Assembly (NCBI RefSeq): GCF_034347385.1
Contig: NZ_CP133777.1
Location: 1,240,001 to 1,304,000, forward strand
Length of the DNA: 64,000 bases
DNA from: Actimicrobium sp. CCC2.4
GTDB lineage: Bacteria; Pseudomonadota; Gammaproteobacteria; Burkholderiales; Burkholderiaceae_D
Direction: 5' to 3'
Shown: piece after piece, positions 56,690 to 64,000 of the stretch
How positions within the stretch are numbered: the stretch's first letter is position 1
Layout: every line of letters begins with the position of its first letter
Position numbers and translations under genes: made by a program
Notes under the pieces: generated by a model
Told to the model about the DNA's origin: nothing
The model's database searches: none
What the model saw: only the letters and a program-made list of their open reading frames with translations

Positions 56690-58840
56690 ATGAAAAAAAA
56701 CCGCCTGTTCCTGCTGCTGCTGATCGTCGCAGCCATCATTGCTTTTTTCGCTTTCGACCTGGGCCGTTACCTCAGCCTGGATGAACTCAAGTCGCGCCAG
56801 CAGGCCTTGCAGGACGCGGCGACAGCCAGCCCGCTGGCCAGTGCCGGGATTTTTTTCCTGGTCTATACCGCGGTCACGGCGCTGTCGTTTCCGGGCGCGG
56901 CTATCCTGACACTGGCCGCCGGCGCGATTTTCGGTTTGTGGTTCGGTACGCTGATCGTGTCGTTTGCGTCGTGCGTTGGTGCCACGCTGGCATTCCTGTC
57001 GGCCCGTTTTATTTTGCGCGACTGGGTGATCCGGCGCTTCGGCGACAAGCTCAAGAGCTTCAATGAAGGCATCGCCCGCGATGGTGCGCTGTACCTGTTC
57101 ACGTTGCGGCTGGTGCCGGTATTTCCATTCTTCCTGATTAACCTGCTGATGGGCCTGACCGTGATGCCGGTGCGGACCTATTACTGGGTCAGCCAGCTCG
57201 GCATGCTGGCCGGCACGCTGGTGTTCGTCAATGCCGGTACGCAGCTCGCGCAGATCACGTCGCTCAAAGGCATCCTGTCGCCGGGATTACTGCTGTCGTT
57301 CGTGCTGCTGAGCGTGTTTCCGCTGATCGCACGCAAGGCGCTTGACTGGATCAAGGCGCGCAAGGTGTATGCACGCTGGCCGCGTCCGGCCCGCTACGAC
57401 TACAACATGGTCGTCATCGGTGGCGGCTCGGCCGGACTGGTCAGTGCCTACATCGCTGCTGCCGTGAAAGCCAAGGTCGCACTGATCGAGCGCCATCAGC
57501 TCGGCGGCGATTGCCTCAATACCGGTTGCGTGCCGTCGAAGACCCTGATCCGCTCGGCCAAGCTGATGTCGCACATCGGTCGCGCCCATGAATTCGGGCT
57601 GGTGCAAGCCAGCGCGCAAGTCGATTTTGCCGCCGTGATGGAGCGCGTGCAGCGCGTTATCGCCACCATCGCACCGCATGATTCGGCCGAGCGGTATCAG
57701 GGACTCGGCGTCGATAGCCTGAAAGGCTCGGCGCGGATTGTCTCGCCGTTTGCCGTCGAACTCACCGAGCCCGATGGCAGCACGCGCACGCTGACCACGC
57801 GCAGCATCGTCATCGCCGCCGGTGCGCGTCCGTTCATGCCGCCGATTCCGGGGCTCGATACGATGGATGCGTACACGTCGGACACGCTGTGGTCATTGCG
57901 CCAGCTGCCGCGTCGTTTGCTGGTGCTGGGCGGCGGGCCGATCGGCTGCGAACTGGCGCAGGCGTTTGCCCGGCTGGGCGCGCAAGTCACGCAAGTCGAG
58001 ATGGCGGAGCGCGTGATGCTGCGCGAGGATGCCGATGTCTCGGCGATGGTGGCATCGCGCTTTCGCGCCGAAGGCATCGCGCTGCTGACCGGCCACAAGG
58101 CCGTGCGTTTCCTGCGCGAAGGCGCGCAGAAAATCCTGGTCGCCGAGCATGCCGGCAGCGAAGTACGGATCGCCTTTGATGAGGTGCTGGTTGCCCTCGG
58201 TCGCCAGGCCAACGTGACCGGCTATGGCCTTGAAGAACTCGGCATCGGCGTCAGCAAGACCCGCACCATCGAGACCAATGACTATCTCGAAACGCTGTAC
58301 CCGAACATCTTCGCCGCCGGCGACGTGGCCGGTCCGTACCAGTTCACGCATGTGGCTGCGCATCAGGCCTGGTTTGCGGCAGTCAACGGCTTGTTCGGTC
58401 GTTTCAAGAAATTCAAGGCCGATTATTCGGTGATCCCGTGGGCTACCTTCACCGAGCCGGAAGTCGCACGCGTCGGCATCAATGAACAGGAGGCGATTGC
58501 CGCCGGCGTGCCGTACGAACTATCGCGCTACGAGCTCGACGACCTCGACCGCGCGATTGCTGATGGCGAAGCGCACGGCTTCGTCAAGGTGCTGACGGTG
58601 CCGGGCAAGGACAAGATTCTCGGCGTGACCATCGTCGGCGACCATGCCGGTGACCTGATCGCCGAATACGTGATGGCCATGAAGCACGGCCTCGGCATGA
58701 ACAAGATCCTCGGCACCATCCACATTTATCCGACGCTGGCCGAAGCCAACAAGTTTGCCGCCGGCGTCTGGAAAAAAGCCCATACGCCGGAGCGCTTGCT
58801 GAAGTGGGTGGCGAAGTATCACGCCTGGCAGCGCGGCTGA
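56690..58840 (+). CDS. fusion of a TVP38/TMEM64 (VTT) membrane domain with a MerA-like flavin reductase
   Basis: A 716-residue protein. Residues 1-225 form a VTT-type membrane domain (FFLVYTAVTALSFPGAAILT, FTLRLVPVFPFFLINLLMGL). From about 238 follows a pyridine nucleotide-disulfide reductase: FAD motif MVVIGGGSAGLVSAYIAAA, redox-active CLNTGCVPSK, NAD motif VLGGGPIGCELAQAFARLGA, FAD motif 2 NIFAAGDVAG and a C-terminal dimerisation domain. It lacks the terminal Cys pair of mercuric reductase. Its position between a metallophosphoesterase and the glycosyltransferases places it in the arsenosugar-type cluster, where it may reduce or move a thiol-reactive intermediate. Confidence 0.88.
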   Translation: MKKNRLFLLLLIVAAIIAFFAFDLGRYLSLDELKSRQQALQDAATASPLASAGIFFLVYTAVTALSFPGAAILTLAAGAIFGLWFGTLIVSFASCVGATLAFLSARFILRDWVIRRFGDKLKSFNEGIARDGALYLFTLRLVPVFPFFLINLLMGLTVMPVRTYYWVSQLGMLAGTLVFVNAGTQLAQITSLKGILSPGLLLSFVLLSVFPLIARKALDWIKARKVYARWPRPARYDYNMVVIGGGSAGLVSAYIAAAVKAKVALIERHQLGGDCLNTGCVPSKTLIRSAKLMSHIGRAHEFGLVQASAQVDFAAVMERVQRVIATIAPHDSAERYQGLGVDSLKGSARIVSPFAVELTEPDGSTRTLTTRSIVIAAGARPFMPPIPGLDTMDAYTSDTLWSLRQLPRRLLVLGGGPIGCELAQAFARLGAQVTQVEMAERVMLREDADVSAMVASRFRAEGIALLTGHKAVRFLREGAQKILVAEHAGSEVRIAFDEVLVALGRQANVTGYGLEELGIGVSKTRTIETNDYLETLYPNIFAAGDVAGPYQFTHVAAHQAWFAAVNGLFGRFKKFKADYSVIPWATFTEPEVARVGINEQEAIAAGVPYELSRYELDDLDRAIADGEAHGFVKVLTVPGKDKILGVTIVGDHAGDLIAEYVMAMKHGLGMNKILGTIHIYPTLAEANKFAAGVWKKAHTPERLLKWVAKYHAWQRG

Positions 58841-58842
58841 CG

Positions 58843-59526
58843 ATGACCTCGTTGTCCATCATCGTGCCGGCGCTCGACGAAGCCGGTCAGATCGTCGCGC
58901 TGCTGGCGCGTCTGGCGGCGTTGCGACTAGCCGGCGCGCAAGTCATTCTGGCCGATGGCGGTAGCACCGACCGCACGGTTGCGCTGGCGCTGCCGCTGGT
59001 CGATCTGGTGGTGCACGCACCGCGCGGGCGGGCGCTGCAAATGAATGCCGGTGCGGCACTAGCCAGTGGGGACGCGCTGCTGTTTTTGCATGCTGATACG
59101 GTGCTGCCTGAGCAGGCCGGTTCGCTGATCGCGACGGCCCTGCGCGAACGGGTCTGGGGCCGCTTTGATATCCGGCTGGACGGTACGCACCGGATGCTGC
59201 CGGTGATCGCCGCGATGATGAACCGGCGCTCGCGGCTGACGGGTATCGCCACCGGCGATCAGGCCATTTTCGTGCGTCGTGCGGTCTTCGAGCAGCTGGC
59301 CGGCTATGCACCGATCGCGTTGATGGAAGACCTTGAACTGAGCCGTCGCCTAAAAAAAATCTCGCGGCCGGCCTGTCTGCGCGAGCGTGTCACCAGCTCC
59401 GGCCGGCGCTGGGAAAAGCACGGCGTCTGGCACACCATCGTGCTGATGTGGCGCTTGCGGCTTGCCTATTTTTTAGGCGCTGATCCGCGTGCACTGGCGA
59501 TCGCTTACGGGTATTTGCCGCGATGA
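58843..59526 (+). CDS. rSAM-associated glycosyltransferase, TIGR04283-like
   Basis: A 227-residue GT-A glycosyltransferase. SIIVPALDEAGQIVALLARL and LADGGSTDRTVALALP hold the nucleotide-sugar site, FLHADTVLP the metal-binding DxD-like motif, and GIATGDQAIFVRRAVFEQLA with LMEDLELSRRLKKISRP is typical of the family linked to radical SAM/Cys-rich proteins. The ATG at 58843 follows the reductase stop by two bases. The acceptor is presumably the arsenic-bearing ribose compound. Confidence 0.87.
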   Translation: MTSLSIIVPALDEAGQIVALLARLAALRLAGAQVILADGGSTDRTVALALPLVDLVVHAPRGRALQMNAGAALASGDALLFLHADTVLPEQAGSLIATALRERVWGRFDIRLDGTHRMLPVIAAMMNRRSRLTGIATGDQAIFVRRAVFEQLAGYAPIALMEDLELSRRLKKISRPACLRERVTSSGRRWEKHGVWHTIVLMWRLRLAYFLGADPRALAIAYGYLPR

Positions 59527-60164
59527 CTTTGCATATCGCGGTCTTCGCCAAAGCACCGGTGGCGGGTCTGACCAAGACCCGGCTGATCCCGCTGCTCGGT
59601 CCCGATGGCGCGGCCGACGCGCACCGGCTCATGACCGAACATGCGCTGCGCAGTGCGCTGCAGGCCGCACCGGGCCAGGTGTCGCTGTGGAGTGCCGGCG
59701 CGCACGATCATCCGTACCTGGCTGATTGCTGCCAGCGCTTCGGCATCACCGCGTATCCGCAAGCCGTGGACGATCTCGGGCAGCGGATGCGCGCTTGCCT
59801 GCAGCAGCTGCTGCGCGACCATGCGCACGTGCTGCTGATCGGCAGTGATTGCCCGTCACTGGGCAGCACCGACCTGCAACTGGCGGCGCGCGCGCTGGAG
59901 CAGGGCGCGCGCATCGTCTTCACGCCCGCCGAAGATGGTGGCTACGTGCTGGTCGGCGCCGCGCGCGCCGGTGTCTGCGCATTCAGTGCGGTGTTCGAGA
60001 CGATGACCTGGAGCACCGCCAGCGTGATGGCCGATACCCGTCGCCGGCTGGGCGCACTGGGCTGGCAGCAGGGGGCGGATTGGGCCGAGCTGCCGGTGCG
60101 CTGGGATGTCGACGAGCCGGCTGATTATTTGCGGGCCGTGCAGGTCGGGCTGCTGCCGGGCTAG
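59523..60164 (+). CDS. rSAM-associated glycosyltransferase, CofC-like, TIGR04282-like
   Basis: A 213-residue protein with a nucleotidyltransferase/GT-A fold: LHIAVFAKAPVAGLTKTRLI, LLIGSDCPSLGSTDLQLAAR and FTPAEDGGYVLVGAARAG. It resembles CofC, but this group is found next to TIGR04283 and ArsS, as here, so a cofactor F420 role is unlikely. The ATG overlaps the previous stop in ATGA. It is the last gene of the cluster; the 254 bases after it show no gene. Confidence 0.87.
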   Translation: MTLHIAVFAKAPVAGLTKTRLIPLLGPDGAADAHRLMTEHALRSALQAAPGQVSLWSAGAHDHPYLADCCQRFGITAYPQAVDDLGQRMRACLQQLLRDHAHVLLIGSDCPSLGSTDLQLAARALEQGARIVFTPAEDGGYVLVGAARAGVCAFSAVFETMTWSTASVMADTRRRLGALGWQQGADWAELPVRWDVDEPADYLRAVQVGLLPG

Positions 60165-60418
60165 CCTTCTAGCATTCTGGTGCCGACCGCCAGATCGCCC
60201 GCGGTCTGCGATGGATCAAGCCCGGTCACTCTACTTCTCCCTACCATAAGTCTGCCCGCATCCTGCGCGGGCGTTATCGACTTTCTTCGCGATCAGCGAC
60301 GGGTGGCCTGCGCGGTGCTTGTCCTGACACCTTTGCATCTGCGTCGCTGCGACTTCCCTTTTCTGTTCAAGGACGCACCGGGTTGCGTAATGGCGTCACC
60401 TTCATTCGGGAGAACACC

Positions 60419-61426
60419 ATGTTTTACAGAGCCATTCACCGCTTCAAATTAGGCGGCCTGTGTACCTTGATTGCCGCGGCGGCCATGCTGTCATCCTGCG
60501 GCGGACAGAAGGATCACGCCACGCCCGCCGCCGCAACGAGCGCCACACCGGCCACCATCACGTCGGCTGTCGCCGTTCCCAATCTGGTCGATGTCATCAA
60601 GGCCGATCCGCGTTTCAGCATTCTGGCCGAAGCGGTGGCGGCGGCCGACCTCGCCGGTGCCTTGTCCGGCCCCGGTCCGCTGACGCTGTTTGCCCCGACC
60701 AACGATGCGTTCGCCTTGCTGCTGGCCGAACTCAATGTCAGCAAGGTCCAGCTGCTGGCCGACAAGGCGCTGCTGTCGAGCGTACTGTCGTATCACGTGT
60801 TGCCGGCCAAGGTCGCGAAGGCCGATGTGTCCATCGGCAAAGCCATCACGACGCTGCAAGTGGGCATTTTCAAGGTCGATAGTGTTGGCAGTGATCTGGT
60901 CGTGACCGATGGCCGCAACCGCACGGCGAGGATCATCCAGACCGATATCGCCGCCAGCAACGGTCTGGTCCATGTGCTCGACAAGGTACTGCTGCCGGCC
61001 AACAAGACCCTGATCGAGACGCTTCAGACCAAGCCGGACCTGAGCGTACTCATCGAAACGATCAATGCGGCCGGGCTGGCCGGCGCGCTCAATGCGGCCG
61101 GACCATTCTCGCTGTTTGCGCCGACCAACGATGCCTTTGCCGCGCTGTTCGCCGAACTCAAGATCACCAAGTCCCAGATGCTGGCCAATCCGGCGCTGAT
61201 TACGACGGTGCTCAATTACCACCTGCTGTCGTCGCGTGTACTCAAAGCCGAAGTGCCGGTCGGGTCCCCGATCAAGTCGGTACAAGGCAGTACCTTTGTG
61301 ATCGATGCCGGCTTCGTCATCACCGACCAGCTGGGACGCAAGTCAAGGATCACTGCGACTGACCTGCTGGCCAGCAATGGGGTGATTCATGTGATCGACA
61401 AGGTGATTTCGCCGCCGCTACGTTGA
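60419..61426 (+). CDS. lipoprotein with two fasciclin (FAS1) domains
   Basis: A 335-residue protein. A lipoprotein signal (LIAAAAMLSSCGG, lipobox LSSC) is followed by an Ala/Thr linker and two FAS1 repeats of about 130 residues, each with LFAPTNDAFA and a terminal (H)VLDKVL/VIDKVI pattern: PLTLFAPTNDAFALLLAELN and PFSLFAPTNDAFAALFAELK. FAS1 domains mediate adhesion or bind surfaces. It faces the periplasm or outside. GGGAGAACACC precedes the ATG. Confidence 0.92.
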   Translation: MFYRAIHRFKLGGLCTLIAAAAMLSSCGGQKDHATPAAATSATPATITSAVAVPNLVDVIKADPRFSILAEAVAAADLAGALSGPGPLTLFAPTNDAFALLLAELNVSKVQLLADKALLSSVLSYHVLPAKVAKADVSIGKAITTLQVGIFKVDSVGSDLVVTDGRNRTARIIQTDIAASNGLVHVLDKVLLPANKTLIETLQTKPDLSVLIETINAAGLAGALNAAGPFSLFAPTNDAFAALFAELKITKSQMLANPALITTVLNYHLLSSRVLKAEVPVGSPIKSVQGSTFVIDAGFVITDQLGRKSRITATDLLASNGVIHVIDKVISPPLR

Positions 61427-61442
61427 TCGACGTCGCGAGGTA

Positions 61443-61790
61443 CTAGCGTGCCGTGGTGCCGTCGATCCTGATCGACTCGTACCACGCTGCCAGGTTGCTG
61501 ATCTCGGTATCGGTCAGCGGCTTGGCAATGACGCTCATGATTTCATTGCTGCGTTTGCCGCTACGATAATTCTTTAGTTGCAGTTCGACATACAGCGCTT
61601 GCTGGCCAGCCAGGTTGGGTGCCCCCGGCATCTGGCTGATGCCGGTGGCGCCGTGGCACATTGCGCAACTCATCGCTTTTTCTTTGCCGGCGTCGAGGTC
61701 GGCCGCGACCGAACTGGTGCCCGTCACGCACAAGGCCAGCAGCAAGGCCGCCTGTGTACCGAGTAGTAAAAATCTGTCGTAAATCGTCAT
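61443..61790 (-). CDS. small periplasmic c-type cytochrome
   Basis: A 115-residue class I cytochrome c with an N-terminal signal and one haem site CAMCH at about residue 42. PGAPNLAGQQALYVELQLKN and the axial Met region (EIMSVIAKPLTDTEISNLAA) are like cytochrome c553/c4. It probably accepts electrons from the dehydrogenase encoded upstream. A strong terminator separates the two genes, so it may be expressed on its own. Confidence 0.9.
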   Translation of the reverse strand: MTIYDRFLLLGTQAALLLALCVTGTSSVAADLDAGKEKAMSCAMCHGATGISQMPGAPNLAGQQALYVELQLKNYRSGKRSNEIMSVIAKPLTDTEISNLAAWYESIRIDGTTAR

Positions 61791-61814
61791 AAGTACCGTC
61801 GTAAAAAGTAGGGC

Positions 61815-61849
61815 AAAAAAAAGCCCGCCACGCAGTGCGCGTAGCGGGC
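61815..61849 (-). terminator. intrinsic terminator of the sugar dehydrogenase gene
   Basis: Read on the minus strand, GCCCGCTACGC and GCGTGGCGGGC pair with one G-T around a 5-base loop and are followed by eight T. It lies 13 bases after the dehydrogenase stop. Confidence 0.93.
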
Positions 61850-61861
61850 AGTCGGTGCAGC

Positions 61862-63151
61862 TTAGGTGCCCGTGCCGGTGTACGTGATGCGATAGATCGC
61901 ACCGGCAAAGTCATCCGAGACCAGGATCGAGCCATCCGGCAGGTTGGCCACGTCAACCGGACGACCGCGGTACTGGCGGGTCTTGTTGTCAAGCCAGCCA
62001 TCGGCAAACACTTCGGTCTTGTCGGCGGAACCGTCGGCTTTTAGCGAGGTAAACATGATGCGCGCGCCGATCGGCGTGGTCTTGTTCCATGAACCGTGCT
62101 GCGCCGAGAAAATCCCGCCGCGGTACTTGTTCGGGAACACGTCGCCGGTATAGAAAGCCATGCCAAGATCGGCGGCATGGGCTTCCATGTAGACCTCGGG
62201 ATTGGTCGTGTTGGCCGGTACCGGATCCTTGTCGTAGCCAAACTCGGTGATCCGGGTTTTGCCCTGGATGTATGGATAGCCGAAGAACTGACCTTTTTTG
62301 GTAGCGCGGTTGATTTCACCGGCCGGGATATCGTCGCCCATGCCGTCGGTCTGGTTATCGGTGAACCACAGGTCGTTGTTCTTCGGATTGAAGTCCATGC
62401 CGACCGAGTTGCGAATGCCGGTGGCATACACTTCGCGCTTGGCACCGGTGGCCGCATTCATGCGGATGATGCCGCCTATGCCCTGTTCGTTAAAGCTCTT
62501 GAGTTTTTCACGCGGTGGCACATTGAACGGCTGGCCCAGTGCGACGTACAGCATGCCATCCTTGCCGACACGGCAGACGCGCGCGCCATGGTTGTAGCTC
62601 TCGTCTTCGACCGTGATCAGCTTGCCTTGCGGGACCAGCTCAGAGACCGCGACATCGGCACCTTCATAGAAAAACTCGGCGGCCGGGAAGCTCAGGATGC
62701 GGTTGTGTTCGGTGACGATCAGGAAGCCGTCTTTGGTCCAGCACACACCATTGGGCTGGGTGAATTTCAGTGAGGGTGCGAACTGCTTGACCTCGGTGGC
62801 GGCATCGCCGCTGTTGCGGTTGGTAACGGCCCATACCGATGACTTGCGGGTACCGACGAAGAGCATGTTGGTCGACGGTGCGACCGCCATGTGGCGCGCA
62901 TCCGGCACGATCGCATACAGGCTGATGGCAAAACCATCCGGCATCTTCACGCGTTTGAGGTTTTCTTTGATTGCATCGGCATTCTTGCCGGTCTGCGGGA
63001 TCAGCGGCAGGTTCGGATCGATGCCCGAGACGCGCATCGATTTGAGCTTCTCCATGGCTTGTTCTTGCGCGAACGCCGACGTCGTCAATCCCATCATCAG
63101 GCCAACGGCGACAGCGGCCGTGCCCAGTCCCGACCAACGATTGTTTTGCAT
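61862..63151 (-). CDS. PQQ-dependent sugar dehydrogenase-like protein (sorbosone dehydrogenase group)
   Basis: A 429-residue exported protein, signal ending near TTSAFAQ. The six-bladed propeller motifs SYNHGARVCRVGKDGMLYVAL, GIRNSVGMDFNPKNNDLWFT, SAQHGSWNKTTPIGARIMFT and GRPVDVANLPDGSILVSDDF are those of soluble glucose/sorbosone dehydrogenases that use pyrroloquinoline quinone in the periplasm. The substrate is unknown. A cytochrome c gene follows, the likely electron acceptor. No pqq synthesis genes are in the window. Confidence 0.9.
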   Translation of the reverse strand: MQNNRWSGLGTAAVAVGLMMGLTTSAFAQEQAMEKLKSMRVSGIDPNLPLIPQTGKNADAIKENLKRVKMPDGFAISLYAIVPDARHMAVAPSTNMLFVGTRKSSVWAVTNRNSGDAATEVKQFAPSLKFTQPNGVCWTKDGFLIVTEHNRILSFPAAEFFYEGADVAVSELVPQGKLITVEDESYNHGARVCRVGKDGMLYVALGQPFNVPPREKLKSFNEQGIGGIIRMNAATGAKREVYATGIRNSVGMDFNPKNNDLWFTDNQTDGMGDDIPAGEINRATKKGQFFGYPYIQGKTRITEFGYDKDPVPANTTNPEVYMEAHAADLGMAFYTGDVFPNKYRGGIFSAQHGSWNKTTPIGARIMFTSLKADGSADKTEVFADGWLDNKTRQYRGRPVDVANLPDGSILVSDDFAGAIYRITYTGTGT

Positions 63152-63376
63152 GTTGTGATCTCCAGATTATTTTTGTGGGGGTGCTCTTGTCCCTGTCGAT
63201 AAATCGAACAGTCGTCTTATTATTCTCTGCGATGGGTACTCGCTGGTAGTAACTGAATACTACTTCCTGGTAAATTGTCGGACCGTTGGGCAGGCGTGTT
63301 CAATGGCGCTTGTTTCGGGGATGTGCGCCATCGTCGCAGCAGGCTGTGTTGGCGGGCGGGCGTGTGGCGGATTTCC

Positions 63377-63754
63377 TCAGCCTCCGGCAACCTGTCGCAA
63401 CACGGTGCCTGTGCGCACCTGTTTCGGCGGCTCGACCACGGTGGCCTTGCCGTCAGACTTTCCCTGCAGGATAGCTGCCTTCTCTTCCTGCCCCGCCACA
63501 TTCGACAGGTAGCGCATGCAGCTGACCCGCAGGAACGAACAAAAATTGCTGACCTTGCCTTGCTGGCGGATCACTTCATCGTAGAGCTGGCAGATCAGCT
63601 GATTGGTCGTCAGCCCGTCTTTCAGGGCGATTCTTGCCAGCACATCCCAGCTCATGTTTTCGAGCCGGATGCTGGTGACGACCCCGTGGATGCGGATCGA
63701 ACGGGTCCGCAATTCATAGTGGATCGGGTCGGCCTTGACGTAGATTTCACACAT
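63377..63754 (-). CDS. ribbon-helix-helix domain protein
   Basis: A 125-residue protein. Residues 18-80 (RSIRIHGVVTSIRLENMSWD, LARIALKDGLTTNQLICQLY) match the RHH_4-type ribbon-helix-helix group, often DNA-binding. About 45 residues at the C-terminus (QEEKAAILQGKSDGKATVVE) are outside the domain. AGGAG lies six bases before the ATG. It stands between a GMC oxidoreductase gene and the PQQ-type dehydrogenase gene on the same strand and might regulate them. Confidence 0.8.
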   Translation of the reverse strand: MCEIYVKADPIHYELRTRSIRIHGVVTSIRLENMSWDVLARIALKDGLTTNQLICQLYDEVIRQQGKVSNFCSFLRVSCMRYLSNVAGQEEKAAILQGKSDGKATVVEPPKQVRTGTVLRQVAGG

Positions 63755-63793
63755 GCTTGTCTCCTGTTTTTTTATGGTGGTAGCGCGCCGAGC

Positions 63794-64000
63794 TTACAGC
63801 TCCTTGCGTCGCATCGCACCGGCAATAAAATCAGCCTGCCGGATCGCCAGCGCGACGATGGTCAGAGTCGGGTTTTCGCTGGCACCGCTGGTGAACTGGC
63901 TGCCATCGGAGACGAACAGGTTCTTGATGTCATGCGATTGTCCCCACTGGTTGACCACGCCATCCTGCGCGCGCGCGCTCATCCGGTTGGTGCCCATGTT
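63794..64000 (-). CDS. GMC-family oxidoreductase, C-terminal part
   Basis: Only the last 68 or so residues are in the window; the gene continues beyond the right edge. GTNRMSARAQDGVVNQWGQS, HDIKNLFVSDGSQFTSGASE and NPTLTIVALAIRQADFIA form the conserved C-terminal FAD-proximal block of GMC oxidoreductases (gluconate/glucose/alcohol dehydrogenase type), including the usual catalytic region SENPTLT. It may belong to the same oxidation system as the PQQ-type dehydrogenase and cytochrome c. Confidence 0.85.
   Translation of the reverse strand, partial: NMGTNRMSARAQDGVVNQWGQSHDIKNLFVSDGSQFTSGASENPTLTIVALAIRQADFIAGAMRRKEL

Noticed and set aside
59523-60164. CofC (coenzyme F420 synthesis) for the last cluster gene
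   Set aside because: Similarity to CofC is through the shared fold; the neighbours are ArsS and a TIGR04283-type glycosyltransferase, and no other F420 gene is present.

Overview
The window reads as an ordinary, gene-dense chromosomal segment of a betaproteobacterium, most likely Burkholderiales and probably Oxalobacteraceae. This is judged from high GC, the panC-scpA-DUF3460 neighbourhood, a DUF1631 protein, a PepN/Fbp/MetG/GltX housekeeping set and protein sequence style. No 16S rRNA is present, so the assignment is inference.

Layout. 1-6.9 kb: the end of a TonB-dependent receptor, then a tightly packed operon (secreted phosphoesterase, periplasmic binding protein, cytoplasmic phosphodiesterase-type enzyme, two permeases, ATPase) that looks like an organophosphate scavenging and import system, closed by a good terminator. 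7.1-10.1 kb: siderophore receptor plus PiuC-type hydroxylase, an iron module. 10.2-24.9 kb: mixed housekeeping (ribA, transporter, quinone reductase, DUF1631, lipoproteins, pepN, fbp, tRNA-Thr, BOF protein, tal, glycosyltransferase, Hsp20). 24.9-27.6 kb: a cheZ-cheA pair. 27.8-31.7 kb: promoter, cobalamin riboswitch and btuB-btuC-btuD. 31.8-33.1 kb: an IS110-family element bracketed by inverted copies of a REP-like palindrome. 33.2-42.1 kb, minus strand: chemoreceptor, small membrane protein, btuF, panC, scpA, DUF3460, SulP transporter, metG. 42.3-44.8 kb: gltX, tRNA-Ala, two identical tRNA-Glu genes and an array of 151-bp structured repeats. 44.9-51.6 kb: MFS and EamA exporters, UPF0149, srkA, mtnP, phnD-phnE. 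51.5-54.5 kb, minus strand: a bacteriophytochrome with GGDEF and EAL output. 54.7-60.2 kb: a five-gene arsenosugar-type cluster (ArsS radical SAM, metallophosphoesterase, membrane-domain/flavin reductase fusion, two rSAM-associated glycosyltransferases). 60.4-64 kb: a fasciclin lipoprotein and, on the minus strand, cytochrome c, PQQ-type sugar dehydrogenase, ribbon-helix-helix protein and the end of a GMC oxidoreductase.

How it fits together. B12 uptake is complete but split: btuBCD lie under the riboswitch and btuF is about 4 kb away beyond the IS element and the chemoreceptor. The phnDE pair has no phnC ATPase here. The arsenosugar cluster has no arsM here. The most unusual DNA is the tRNA-Glu-linked repeat array: each unit starts with an intrinsic-terminator hairpin, ends with a copy of the tRNA-Glu 3' end, and contains a palindrome whose diverged copy carries a compensatory base-pair change. 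That pattern suggests selected structure. The REP-like palindromes around the IS110 element and beside the array are the second most interesting signal. No CRISPR array, prophage or rRNA operon was seen.
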